Part shown: positions 9,901 to 21,900 of the stretch, piece after piece
Position numbering within the stretch: position 1 is the first letter of the stretch
Layout of the letters: every line of letters begins with the position of its first letter
Source of the DNA: Sphingomonadales bacterium
GTDB taxonomy: Bacteria > Pseudomonadota > Alphaproteobacteria > Sphingomonadales > Sphingomonadaceae
Direction of reading: 5' to 3'
Assembly (NCBI GenBank): GCA_005773165.1
Contig: SXHP01000008.1
Location: 1 to 38,761, forward strand
Length of the DNA stretch: 38,761 nt
The notes under the pieces: model-generated
What the model saw: only the letters and a program-made list of their open reading frames with translations
Told to the model about the DNA's origin: nothing
Database searches by the model: none
Translations under genes and position numbers: made by a program

Positions 9901-12900
9901 TCGAGACCGCCGTCGAGCGCGGCGATGACCTGCCGCCACTTGTTCGTGTTCGCGGCCTTTGCGGCGGGACGCTCCCGATCGTCGACGTTGATGACGAATA
10001 CCTTGCCGTCGTCGTCGTTGCGGTTGCGCAGCCACATGCGCTCGCCGAACGCCTCCGATACGGGCACGGTCGCGTACAGCCGCGTGCCGTCCGCATTGGT
10101 CGCCAGGCTGGTTATGTGGCCGAACGACACGCCGTCGTCAGTCACCGCGACGTCGACATGGAAGATCTTGCCGGCCTTGTCCTTGCCCTGCTTGACCTTC
10201 AGGTAATCGACCGAGCCTGGATCGATGTCGATCATGTAGATGCGCCCGAGCGCTGCCGCGTAGAGGTATTTGCCCGCAGGATCGACCGCCAGCGCGGTCA
10301 CCTCCGCAGGACCATAGTCGCCGAGGGGATCGGTGACGCCGTTGCGCTGCGGCAGCCTGATGAAGTCGATCGCGGGCGTCGCCGGGTTGGCGTCGAACTG
10401 CTGAAGCGTGAACGCATCGATGATCGCGATGCCCTGGCTGGTCGCGACAAAGGCGCGGCTGAGGTCGCCGGTGACGACCACGTCGTTCGCCGCCGCGCCG
10501 AGCTGAATTTGCCCCACAAACGTGTCGGCGCCGCCGCCTTCGGCCCTGGACGCCAGGTCGATGACCTCGACTCCGGTCTTTGACCCCCGGAACCCGTAGC
10601 GCGCGACATTGTCGATCGTGACCGGCACGCTGGCGATATAGCTGGTGTCGCTGCGTGGCGCCCCCGCCCTGGTCGCGAGCGCGCCGTTCACCGGCCGCTC
10701 GATCGCGATCTCGGCGAGGCCCAGCAGCACGCTGGCGGGCACGTCCAGCTCGATCCAGCTTGACGCCTCGGCGCCGCCGAAGGTGACGCGCGCGGTGGTG
10801 GAAGCGGTGGTGACGACGACTTCGTCGGCGCCGCTGCGGAACACCACGCGGACATCCTTCAGTTCGTCGCCGACGTACTTGGAGGACGGGCCGATGCCCG
10901 GGGTCCATGTCCAGTGCGCGCCCTCGATCCTCAGTCGCGTCTTGCCGTTGGTCATGGTCGTCGACACGGCCGAGATCTTGGGCTCGTCGGCGGTCGCATA
11001 GTTCTGGCGCGGGATGGTCACCGCCACGGTGGCCGCGCTCTGGTCGTCGGGCACGTCGATCTGGATCGCGGTGTTGTCGATCGTGCCGTCGGCATATTGC
11101 CGCCACAGCAGGATGTCGTGAAGCTGATACAGTACCGGCAGCGCCAGCAGCGCGCCCGCGGCGCCGATCATCGCGGTCGCGATCGTCGCGCCCGCAAGCC
11201 CGCCCACCGCCGCGATGCCGATCGCGGGCACGAACGCCATGGTCAGCGCCGCGGCGTAATCGGCCTCGATGCGCAGCGTCGGCATCGGCGTCGCGGCTTT
11301 CGCGACCAGGATGCTTCCCCGCGCACCCAGACCCGGAAAGGGCGGCGACTTGGTGCGCGCCACGCCGTCCGCGTCGACGCGGCCGCTGTCGATCACCGCC
11401 CAGACGTCGACCAGAGCGCCGTTCGGCCCGAACGGGAGCGACATCTGCTGAAAGAAGTAGACCGTGTCGCCGACGCTCGCCGACCCGGGCGCGACCGGCA
11501 CAGCCACCTGAAGCGGCTCGGTGACGTCAGCGCCCTGGATGTCCAGGCTGACCGCGCCGACAAAGCCGAAGGCGTCGTAGAAGGCGGGCGGCGGCTGGAG
11601 TGCCAGGTTGTCCTTGGCGACAGACGTCACGGTCACGCTGGCGACGCCGTCCAGGGTGCCGGGACCGAACGCGACGCTGGCCCCGTCGTTGCTGCGGACG
11701 ATCCCGCCGCTCTCGCCGACCTGCTGGTTCGCGCCCGTCAGCGCCTCGGCGACGCGGACGCGGATCGTCTCTTCGCCCCACGCATAGATCACCGTCACGC
11801 TGGTCTCGCCGAGACCGGCCGCCTTGATTACGCCGCTCTCGTCGACGCTGACGATCCGGCTGTCGCCGACCAAATATACGGCCTTGGCGGGATCGGCGAA
11901 GAACTCGAGCGAGGGATCGATCGCGGTGACGATCTGCCGCTCGCCGCCCGCGGGCAGGATGGTGACCGCGTCCGGGTAGGCGTCGATGTTGAAGATCGCG
12001 GTGATCTTGTCGTCCGCGGTGAGGGGATCGCCGACCCCGACCACGGTCGCGGCCGAGATCGCGCCCCGATTAGCGCGAATTATCGTCGTGCCCGCATTGG
12101 ACGCGGTGACGACGCCCTGCGGATTGAGGCTCGCAACCGACGCCTTGTCCGACTGCGCGTTAACGTACCAGAGCGGCAGGACGACGTCCTGCTGGTCGGC
12201 GAAATCGCCGATCACCTGGAGCGTCGTCGTGTCGCCCGCCTTGCCCAACTGGACGCGCCGCTGGTTGAAGTCGAGCGCGATCAGCGCCGCCGCCGACACG
12301 TCGATCCCGAGGCGCGCCTCCGCCGAACTGCCATAGCCGTCGTCCGCGACGACGCGCACCGACGCCGCGCCCGAATAGCCTGCGGACGGCGTGAACACCA
12401 CGCCGCGCCCGTCGCTGGTCAGCGTCGCGGTCCCGTTGTCGGCGCCGAGAATGCGGTAATAGACGCGGTCGCCGTCGGGATCGGTCGCCAGCGGCTGGAG
12501 GTTGATCGTGACCGGCAGATCGACGTGGGTCTTGAGCACCGGCGGCAGTGTGTTGAGCGTCGGCGCGAGGTTCGCGCGGAAGCCGAAGTTCGCCGCGACG
12601 AGCTGGCGATCGCTCGCGCCGACCACGCCGTCGCCGTCGACGTCGGCTGCGCCGCCTCCCGCGAGCAACTGGCTGTCTACGCCGTCGACCCGGGCGTTGC
12701 GATCGATGTCGCCCGCCGCCGACAGGTTCAGCGAATAGTCGCCGCTTCCCGAGACCGCGAGCTGGTACAGCCCTTCGCCTGCGATGGAGAAGAGGGTCAC
12801 CGCGCCCGTCGCGGCGGCGATCCGGCCAACCGGGGTCAGGCCGGGGATCGACACCTGGACGTCGCCGGTCGTGGCGACGCGAAGCAACATCGCGCCGCCC

Positions 12901-15900
12901 GCGATCCCGGCGGTCTCGCTCGCGCGAACCGTGAAGGCGTAGGCGGCGGTCGCGCCGCCTGCGAGCGTTCCGGTGACCGTCCGTGGCGAGTAATCGACCG
13001 CGGTGCCCAGATCGGCCGCGATCGGCGCGGTGCTGACCGTCCCGTCGGCGGCGTAGCTGACCCGCTCGCCCGCGCCGCTGGTGTCGATCACGGTGACGAG
13101 GCGGTTCCCCGAATAGCCGTAGCGGCTGCCCGTCCCCGCCTGCAGATCGCGTGCCGCGACCATTCGACCCGCGGCGTCGTAATCGTATTGCACCGCGCGG
13201 CCGTCGGGCGCGGTCGCGCGCACGATCCGCCCCTCGCCGTCGCGGAGGAAAGCGAGCTGCGCGCCGCCCGGCCCGGTGACCCCGCTGCCGCCGACGTAGA
13301 GCGCGCCCGCCGCGCTGCGGATCTCGGTCGTGCCGCGGCTGCTGTCGATCACCCGCGTCGTGCCGTCGGGGCCGGTCAGCCGGTAGTCGCCGTCGCCCCA
13401 TATCGGCGCGGCGGGGTTGTACGCCTGACCCGTCGTTGCATCGAAATAGCCGTTCCCCGAGCGGCGAAGCTGCGCGTCGGGGGTCGCCAGCGTCCATCCG
13501 GGGACGTCGGAGACCCAGGCGGGCCGGAACAGCGTGCCGTTTCCTACCGCATCCATGACCGGCTGAAAGGTGAAGCCCGCGCGCTCGCCGTTCGGCAGCG
13601 TCACGGTGACGCGGGTTCCCGCGCGCAAGGGAGCGAAGATTCCCGACGCTTCCTTGCCGGTCGGCGCGAGGTCGGTCTCGACGCCGGTGTCCAGGCCGAG
13701 GAAGGTCCAGGGCTCGGCCGCGAGGCTGTCGTAGCGGCGGGTGAGCTCGAAGGGCACGCCGCCCAACATGACCGACAGGTCGGTCGCGCGCCGGACATGC
13801 TGACCGAGCTTGGTCGCGGTGCGCACCTCGACCCCCGCTTCGGTCACCGAAATGCGCCCGGTGATGTCGCGTGCGGTCAGCCGAACGGTATACAGCCCGT
13901 CGGCCAGCCGCCGCGCGTCGACGCCGCCCAGCACGCCCGTCTGCGGCGCATCGCCGCGCGCGAGAAGGGTCGCGACACCGTCGGCGCGCACCAATTCGAG
14001 CGCCCACCAGTCGAGATTGCTGTCAGCCACCGAGCCGACGAGTTCGGTCTCGCCGAGCAGCGTCGCGCCCGACAGCCCGCCCGCAAGCGCCACAACCGGC
14101 GCGGCATTGTCCTGCGGATCGCGGACCTTGAGTTCGCTGGAGACCGTGCGCTCGCCGCCGTCGGCGTCGATAGCGGTGGCGGTCAGCACGATCTTGCCCG
14201 GCGCGGCCGCGGTGATCGTCGCGCGGCCCTGCGCATCAAGCTGGAGCTCCTGCCCGCCCGCGAACAGACGCAGCGAGGTGATGTCGGCGACACCGTCCGC
14301 CACCGCATGGACGAGCACTTGCTGCCCAGGCACGGCGGGGAAGGACGGCGTGATCTCGATCCGCACCGCGGGCGGCACCGGCACGAGCGTCGTCCGCAGC
14401 AGCACCGATTGGCGGGTCGTGACGGTTCCGTCGGAGGCGAGGAAGGTGACCACCCGGTCGCCCGCCTGCCCCGGCCCCGGCGTCCAGGTGAACACCCCGG
14501 TTGCGGCGTTCAGTTCTGCGCCGTCAGGCTTGTTCTCGATGCCGAAGGTCAGCGTCGCGCCCGCATCGGGATCGCTCGCCTCGAGCGTGAAGCTTTTCGT
14601 CTTGCCGATCACGAAATTGTGATCCGACTCGGCGAGCACCGGCGCGCGGTTCACATTGGCGATGCGCAGCACGACCTGCTGCGTCGACACCGCGCCGAGC
14701 ACGTCATAGGCGTTGATCGTCAGCAGGTGATCGCCCGCCTGCGCGAACCCGGGCGTCCACTGGAATTCGTTCCGCGCCGCGACGTACAGCGCGCCTTCGG
14801 GCAGGCCGGTGACGCTGGTGACCACCGCGTCGCCGTCGGCATCGCCGGTGACCAGGGTGAACGTCATCCGCGCGCCCTCTCGGCCGAGCTGCGTCGGCAG
14901 CGGGACGAGCGTCGGCGCGCGATTGGCGTTGGCGACGGTGATCCGCACGAGCTCTTCGCTCGACAGGTCGCCGTCGGTCACCCGGAAACGGACGAGATAC
15001 TCCCGCTGCGCGGTATAGGGCGGCGTCCAGGCGAACGCGCCGGTCATCGGGTCGAGCGTCGCGCCGGGCGGAAGTCCTTCGGCCAGGAAGGTCAGGCTGT
15101 CGCCGTCGGAGTCGGTCGCGCGAAGCTGCAAGGTGAGCGGCTCGTTCTCCTTGGCAACGACCGCGCCCTGCGCGATGGGCGCGAGCACCGGCGCGGCGTT
15201 CGACGTGCGGACGACCAGCGCGAAGCTCGCCGTCGTCGTGGCGGGGCTGGTCTTGCCCGCGCCGCTGTCGGTGACCCGGACGACCGGCGCATAGGCGCCC
15301 ACGTCCGCCGCGGACGGAGTCCAGGTGATGATCGCCCGGCCGTAGGTCGCGGTGGGGGTGATCGTGGCGCCGGGCAGGCCGATGAGCTCGAAGGTGAGCG
15401 GATCGTCGCTCTGCCCGACACGGTCGAGGTCGGACGCCTCCACGACGATCTGCATCGGCTTGCCGATCACCGCCACGGTATCGGGAATACGCGCGACGAC
15501 CGGCGCTTCGTTCGCGCTAACCACCGAGATCGTGAAGGTCATCGCGCCCGACAGGCCCTTGTCGTCAGCCGCCGCGACGACGATCGCATAATCGCCGCGA
15601 TGCCCCGCCCCCGGCGCGACACGCAGCACGCCCTGCCCGCCGCCCTGGTCGATGAAGGTGATGAAGCCGGGCAGCGGCTGCCCGCCAGACTCCAGCACCG
15701 CGGTCATCGCCTGGACGATGCCGTCGACGTCGCTCGCCGACACCGCGATGTCGGTGACCGTGCCCGGCGCGACCTGAACCGCCGCCTTCTGCGCGACGAC
15801 GGGCCGCGCATTGGCGTCGAGGACGGTGATCGGCACGACGATCTCGTCGGTCTTGGGCGCAGCGCCGTCGCCGGTGTCGGTCGCACGGAAGCGCACCGCG

Positions 15901-18900
15901 TACGTGCCCGCCTGCGCCATGCCCGGGGTCCAGCGGAACTCCAGCGTCTGCGCGTCGAAGGTCGCGCCCGTGGGCGCGCCGCCGATCAGCTCGACCGTCA
16001 CCGTCCGCGGCGCGGTCCCCATCTCGACATACGCGCCCTGCCCGTCGCGCATCCCCGGCGCGTACCAGGGGTTGTCGGGATCGAAGGCGAACGCCTGGAA
16101 CGCGAGCTGCTGTCCCTCGAACACCTGCCAGCCGTCCTGCGGCACGAACACCGGCGCGCCGTTGGCGTTGAGCACGGTGATCGTCGCCGCAACCTCGGTC
16201 ACCGCATCGCCGTCCGCGACGGTGAACGGCACGGTATAGACCCCGGCCTGGGTGAAGCCCGGAGTCCAGACGAACTCGCCGGTCACCGGGTTCAGCGTCG
16301 CCCCGAACGGCAGCGCGTCGCTGGCATAGGCGAGCGCGCCCACGCCGCGACCGGCCGCCTGAAGGCGGAAGCGGACGGTGTCGCCCTCGCTCGCGGTGCG
16401 GCTGCCGGGCACGACGACCGACGGCGGCCGCCGCCCGTCGGCGACGCTGAGCCTGACGCTGGTCTCCGCCCGCTCGCGCCCGTCGCTGGTCAGGAAGCGG
16501 ACGGTGTAGGTCCCCGCCTGCTCGAAGGTCGGCGTCCACGAGAACACGCCCGTGACCGCATCGAACACCGCGCCCGCGGGCAGGCTGTCCGCCCAGTTGG
16601 TCAAGAGGTCGCCGTCGCTGTCTGCCGCGCCGATGGCGAAGGTGATCGCCTGACCCTCTACCCCGCCGACCGCGGTCGGCGCGCCGACGATCTGCGGCGC
16701 GTGGTTGCCGCCCGCGACATCGACCAGAAAGCGCTGGATCGTGATCGCGCCGCGCGAATCGAGCGCCTGCACCGCAATGCCGGTCGTCGCCTTGGCCCCC
16801 GCCGCCGGAGTCCAGGTCAGCAGCCCGGTCCCTGCGTCGATCGTCATCCCCGAGGGCGCTTGCAGCAGATTGTAGACGATCGTGTTGCCGTCGGGATCGC
16901 TCGCCTGCGCCTGATAGGCGAACACCTGCCCCAGCGTTGCGCGCGCGGGCGGTACGCTGGTGAAGACGGGGGCGCCGTTCGCCGCGGTGCCGCCTGCGAC
17001 GCCGGTTGCATGATCGACCCGCTGCCCGCTCGTCGCCTGGATCGAGATCGTCCGTCCGGCGCTCGATTCACCCACGTCGAGCCGCCCGTCGGGGCCGAGC
17101 GACTGCGACAGGTCGATCAGCCATCGGCCGTCGTCCATCCGCCCCGCAGCGCCCTGCGGTATCCCCGAGTAACCGTGCGCCGGATCAAGGATCAGCAGCG
17201 CGGGAAGCACCAGCGTGCTGTCGCTCTTGTTGGTGACCACGACGTCGTACGACACCGTGCCGGTCGCGCGGTTGAGCCGGGTGCCGGTGAAGGTCACCTC
17301 GACCCTGGACGACAGGTCGTCGACCGCGTCGAACACCACCGTCTTGCGCTCGGCGAGCGGCATGCCGGTGACCGCGACCGCATTCTTCTCGATCGCCAGC
17401 GTGTAGCGGTCGGCAGCGAGCAGCCCGAAGCCGACATAGGCGGTGCGCGTCGCCGCATCATAGGTGACCGAGGTCGCGCCGCGCACCCCCACGGCCGCGC
17501 CGAGCAGGCTGTAGTTGGCGAGGTTGAGCACCGATCGCGGATCGCTCGCGGGCCCTGCGAACATATCCTGGTCAAAGGTGGCCGACACGAACGCCATCGG
17601 CAGCGCGACGACGCCCGCGGCCGAGACGCTGGTCGCGATCACGGTCGGGGTGGAGGCGGGCGCGACGACGTCGACCTGATTCGACTGACTGACCAGCAGC
17701 CGCCCGTCGCTGGTCGTGACCAGCACGTCGCCGCGCGATCCGCCACGCGCCAGCTCGACCTGCCTGAGCGTCGCGACGTCGACCATCGTCAGCGCGGACC
17801 CCGCCGCCGCGACGCCGGTGTCGGCGAGCGCGCCTGCGTTGTGCGAGACGAACAGCAGACCGGCAAACGGCGTGCCCGCCCGCCCGAAGGCGATCGAATC
17901 GACCGGGCTGTCGAAGTCTAGCATCGTCTCGCCCCGCCGGTTTTCGGTGAAGCGGATGACTTGGGCCCGGTCGGGCCAGGTGGTCGCCCACAGGCTGCCG
18001 TCGGGGGCGAAGGCGAGAGAGCCGACGCGGATGTTGCCGTCGCGGCTCCACAAGGTGAACGCGCCGGTGTCGGGGTCGAACACCTCGACCCCCGCATTGG
18101 TCGACACGAAGAGCTTGTCACTCGCCGGATCGAGCGCGAGCGCGACCGTGACGCCGTCGCCGAAGCGGTCGAGCACCTGACCCGTTGTCGGGTCGAGGCG
18201 GACCAGCGCGCCGCCGCCGGTCGTCGCCCACAGGCGGCCGACCCGGTCGAAGGTCATCGTGTAGATGGGGTCGCTCAGCGTCGCCATCGGCTGTCCCGCC
18301 GCACCGCCCTCGCCCGAGAAGCGCCAGATCGAGCCGCGGTTGGCGCCGCCGGAGATCAGGAACGACCCGTCTGGGGCCTCGGCGATCGCCATCGGGCCTA
18401 TGCCCGCGCCGCTCGCCGGGATGCCCGTCGCGAACGCCTGCGCCGCGAACGGGTTGAGCACCGCGTCATATTCGCTCGCGCGGGTGACGGGGGCTTGCGC
18501 AGGGATGCCGGTCACCTGCTCGAACAGCGGGTTGCTGTCGGGCGCGGGCGGCAACGGCGCGGGGGCCTCGCCGAAATTAGGCGGCGTCGTGCCCGGCACG
18601 GTAGGCAGTCCGCCCAGATTGACCCCCGAACCGTCGTCGGTCGCGTTGACCCCGGCGCGCGGCTGTTCCTGGTTGCCCGCCTTGTCGGTGGACAGCGCCA
18701 GGAATTCGTAGCTCTTGCCCGCCTCGCCCGAGAAGACGAGCGTGCCCGCGGCCTGCGCGAGCTGACGCTGCCAGATGCGGAACGCGCCGTCGTTCTCGGC
18801 GACGTAGAGCGTGACGTGCTTGAACCCTGCGCCGAGCGCGTCGTCGTTCGAGGCCCACTTCACCTCGAAATCCTGCGTAGCGCCGATCCGCGTGGCGACA

Positions 18901-21900
18901 ATCGAGCTGACCGGCGCGCGGCCGTCGAGCCGCTGGACGATCGCGGAGGTCGTCTCGGGCGCGAGGCCGGAGAGCGCCACCGTCGCCTGCGCCGCAATCT
19001 CGGTTCCGCTCGGCAGATCGACGCGGGGCTGCGCGGTCCAGCCGACGAAGCCTTGGCCGCCCGCGGTCGGATCGTTGGGTTTGAGGAGCCCGCGGGTGCG
19101 GTCCTGCAGCACTTCGCCGGTGTCGGGGTCGATCGCCTGGATCAGCCAGCGCGCGACCGCCGGGTTCTGATACTGGTCAAGCACCGCGCTGACCCGCAGC
19201 ACGAAGCCGCGGGTCGCGACGAAATCGTAATCCCCCTGAAAGGAGCGGCGGCCGTCGGGGACGTCGATGGTGATGTCGCCGATCTTGATGTCGCCGAGCG
19301 CGAAGGTGCGCGGGTCGAGGTCGCCGTCGAGCTGAGTGACGATGCTGATCTCGTTGACATAGCCCGTCGCCCCCGCCGGGTTCTGGAACTGCACCGCATA
19401 GGGCAGGTCCGCGCCCGTCGGCAGCCAGCCGCCGGTGTCGACCGTCGAGGGGCCGTTAAGCGACGACAGGCGCGACCCTTGCGTCCCCGCGCCGAGCAGC
19501 TTGCCGAAGTCGAGATCGGCGAGGTCGCCGCCCTCCGCCCCCGCGATGTCGAACTGCGCCAGCTCGTCGGGCAGCCCCAGCCCGCGCTGGCCGAAGTCGA
19601 GCCAGGGAACGTAGACGCGGAACGCCTGGAAATGCGTCGGGTGCGACAGCCCCAGGTCGAACGTGCCCACGGTCGGCGTCGCGGGCACCGGGATCACCCC
19701 CTCGCGCTTGTCGGTCTTGCGCTTCTCCCAATATTCGATCTGCGCCATGCCCGTGCCGTCGGCGCCGTAGAGCTTGCGGATCTGCTCAAAGAAGCCGGGC
19801 AGGTCGCCGTCGCTGCGGATCGGATTGCCCGCGGGCCCGAACAGGATGCCCGACGCGATCGTCGACATCAGGCTGACGACCTTCGCCTGCGTGCGGATCG
19901 GCGGGGCGGTTCCTTCGGGACGGAGCGCGCCCGAGCCCTCGAGCGCGGCGAGGTACAGCTTCACCCAGGCGTCTTCGTCTGCGGCGAGGGCGACCAGCGC
20001 GGACGGAGCGTCGGCGCGGGCGAGCACCGCCTGGCGCAGGTCGACCGCGATCGCGGTCTGGTATTCGACGAACTCGGCGCGGGTCATGCTCGTCGCCGCG
20101 GCGACGACGTGGAAGCGGTAGGGAATGAAGACCTGGTCGTCGGCGGACGGAATCGTCGCGGTTCCCGCCAGCATGCCGGGCAGGTCGAGCTCGTCGAGCG
20201 CCGCGCCGTACGCGGGGTCGGTCGCGCGCGCATCGGCCTTCACCGCCGCCCACCACGCCTCGACGCCCGCTGGGCCGTTCTCCAGCAGATACGCGAATTG
20301 CGGGTAGGCCGCCGCCATCTGCGCGCGGAACGCCTCGAACGCGCGCTCCGACAGCTCCTTCAGCCCCGGATAGGTTGCGACGTTGAAGGTGAAGCCGTCA
20401 TGGCCGTCTGCGGGCTGATCGAACACGAAGCCAGAGGCGAGCAGCTGCCCCGCCTGCCTGCCCGTGATCGCGTTGATGAACGGATCGAGCGCATTCCACG
20501 GCACGGTCGCATTGGCCGTCCCGACCGCCCCGTCGGGCGTGCCGCGGACGTTGGTGAACGCGTCGAGATAGGGGATGCCGTAGACATAGGGGTTCACCCC
20601 CAGGTTCGGCACGCCGATCTGGAACAAGGTGTAGGGCGCGTCGACGTTCGACTGGTTGGTCAGCCCGACCGAGTAGATGCCGGTGTCGCCCGCCAGGATG
20701 ACGCGCGGGCCGCCGACGCCGATCTGGACGTCCGCCTCGATCTCGCGCTCGACCAGGAAACGGTAGGGGATCGTCGCCTGCGACCCGTCGGGGTTGATCA
20801 CCTCCAGGTCGTACAGTCCGTGCGGCGCGCCGGTCAGGTCGAACTTCGCGACGATCTCGGTGCTGTCGATCACCCGCCAGCTCACCGGCTCATACTCGGC
20901 GATGCCGGGGCGCTTGAGCTTGACGATCGCGTCGTTGTCGAAGCGCGCGCCGGTGATCGTCGTGGTGACGAACTTGCCGTCGCCGCCGCGGTCGGTCGCG
21001 ACCCCGGTCACCGCCAGCGGCAGCAGGTCGGCGAGCAAGGTGACGTCGCTCCCGGCCGCAGGGCCGCTCGCGCCGCGCACCAGCACGTAATAGACCCCGG
21101 GCTTGGTGTCGGCGACGATCGTCACGCGGTCGCCGTTCGCCAGCGTCTCGGACCCGACGTCGAAGGTCGCCGCGCTCGGCTTGGCGTCGTGGCGCAGGAA
21201 CACGTCGCTCGCGCTCTTCGGGTCGGCCGCGTCGAGGCGCAGGCGAAGCGTCTGGTCGCCGGGGACCTCCAGCCGGTAGAGCCGCTCCTGCCCGGGCTTG
21301 AGCGTCGTCGTCAGCGGCACGCCGATCGTCATTGTATCGACCGCGGTCGCGATCGATCCGGCGGACGCGGCCTGGTTGTCCGCCTCGCCGACATCCTCCC
21401 ATACCTGGTTGAGAATGTCGGGACGAATGATGACGCGGTAGTCGCCCGGCAGCACGCTCGGCAGCGTCGTCGTCAGCTTCGCCGCGACGTCGTAGGACTG
21501 GCCCGGCGCGAGCGTGCCCGTGTAGCTCGCGAAGCCGAGATAGACGTCGTCGAGGTCCCACGTTCCGTCGACCGACAGGTACACCGCGTCGCGCCACGCG
21601 CCCTGAACCGCTGTCGCGCTGCTGTTCTGGACCTTCCACGATACGCTGAGCGAGTCGCCCGACTTGAGCGGCGCGCCGCCCGCTTGCGGCACAGTGATCG
21701 AATCGGCGACGACGGTCAGGTTCACCGGATCGGGCCGCCGCGCGATGAACGGATTGCTGGCGGCGGCATTGTCGCGCTCGTCGATTTCGTAGACCTTGCC
21801 CGTGACGGTGGCACGTGCAGGGTCGACGACGACGAAGACGTAATAGGCGTCCTGCGGCAGGTCGCTCGGCAGGGTCACCGTCCGCGTCCGCGGCAGCGCG

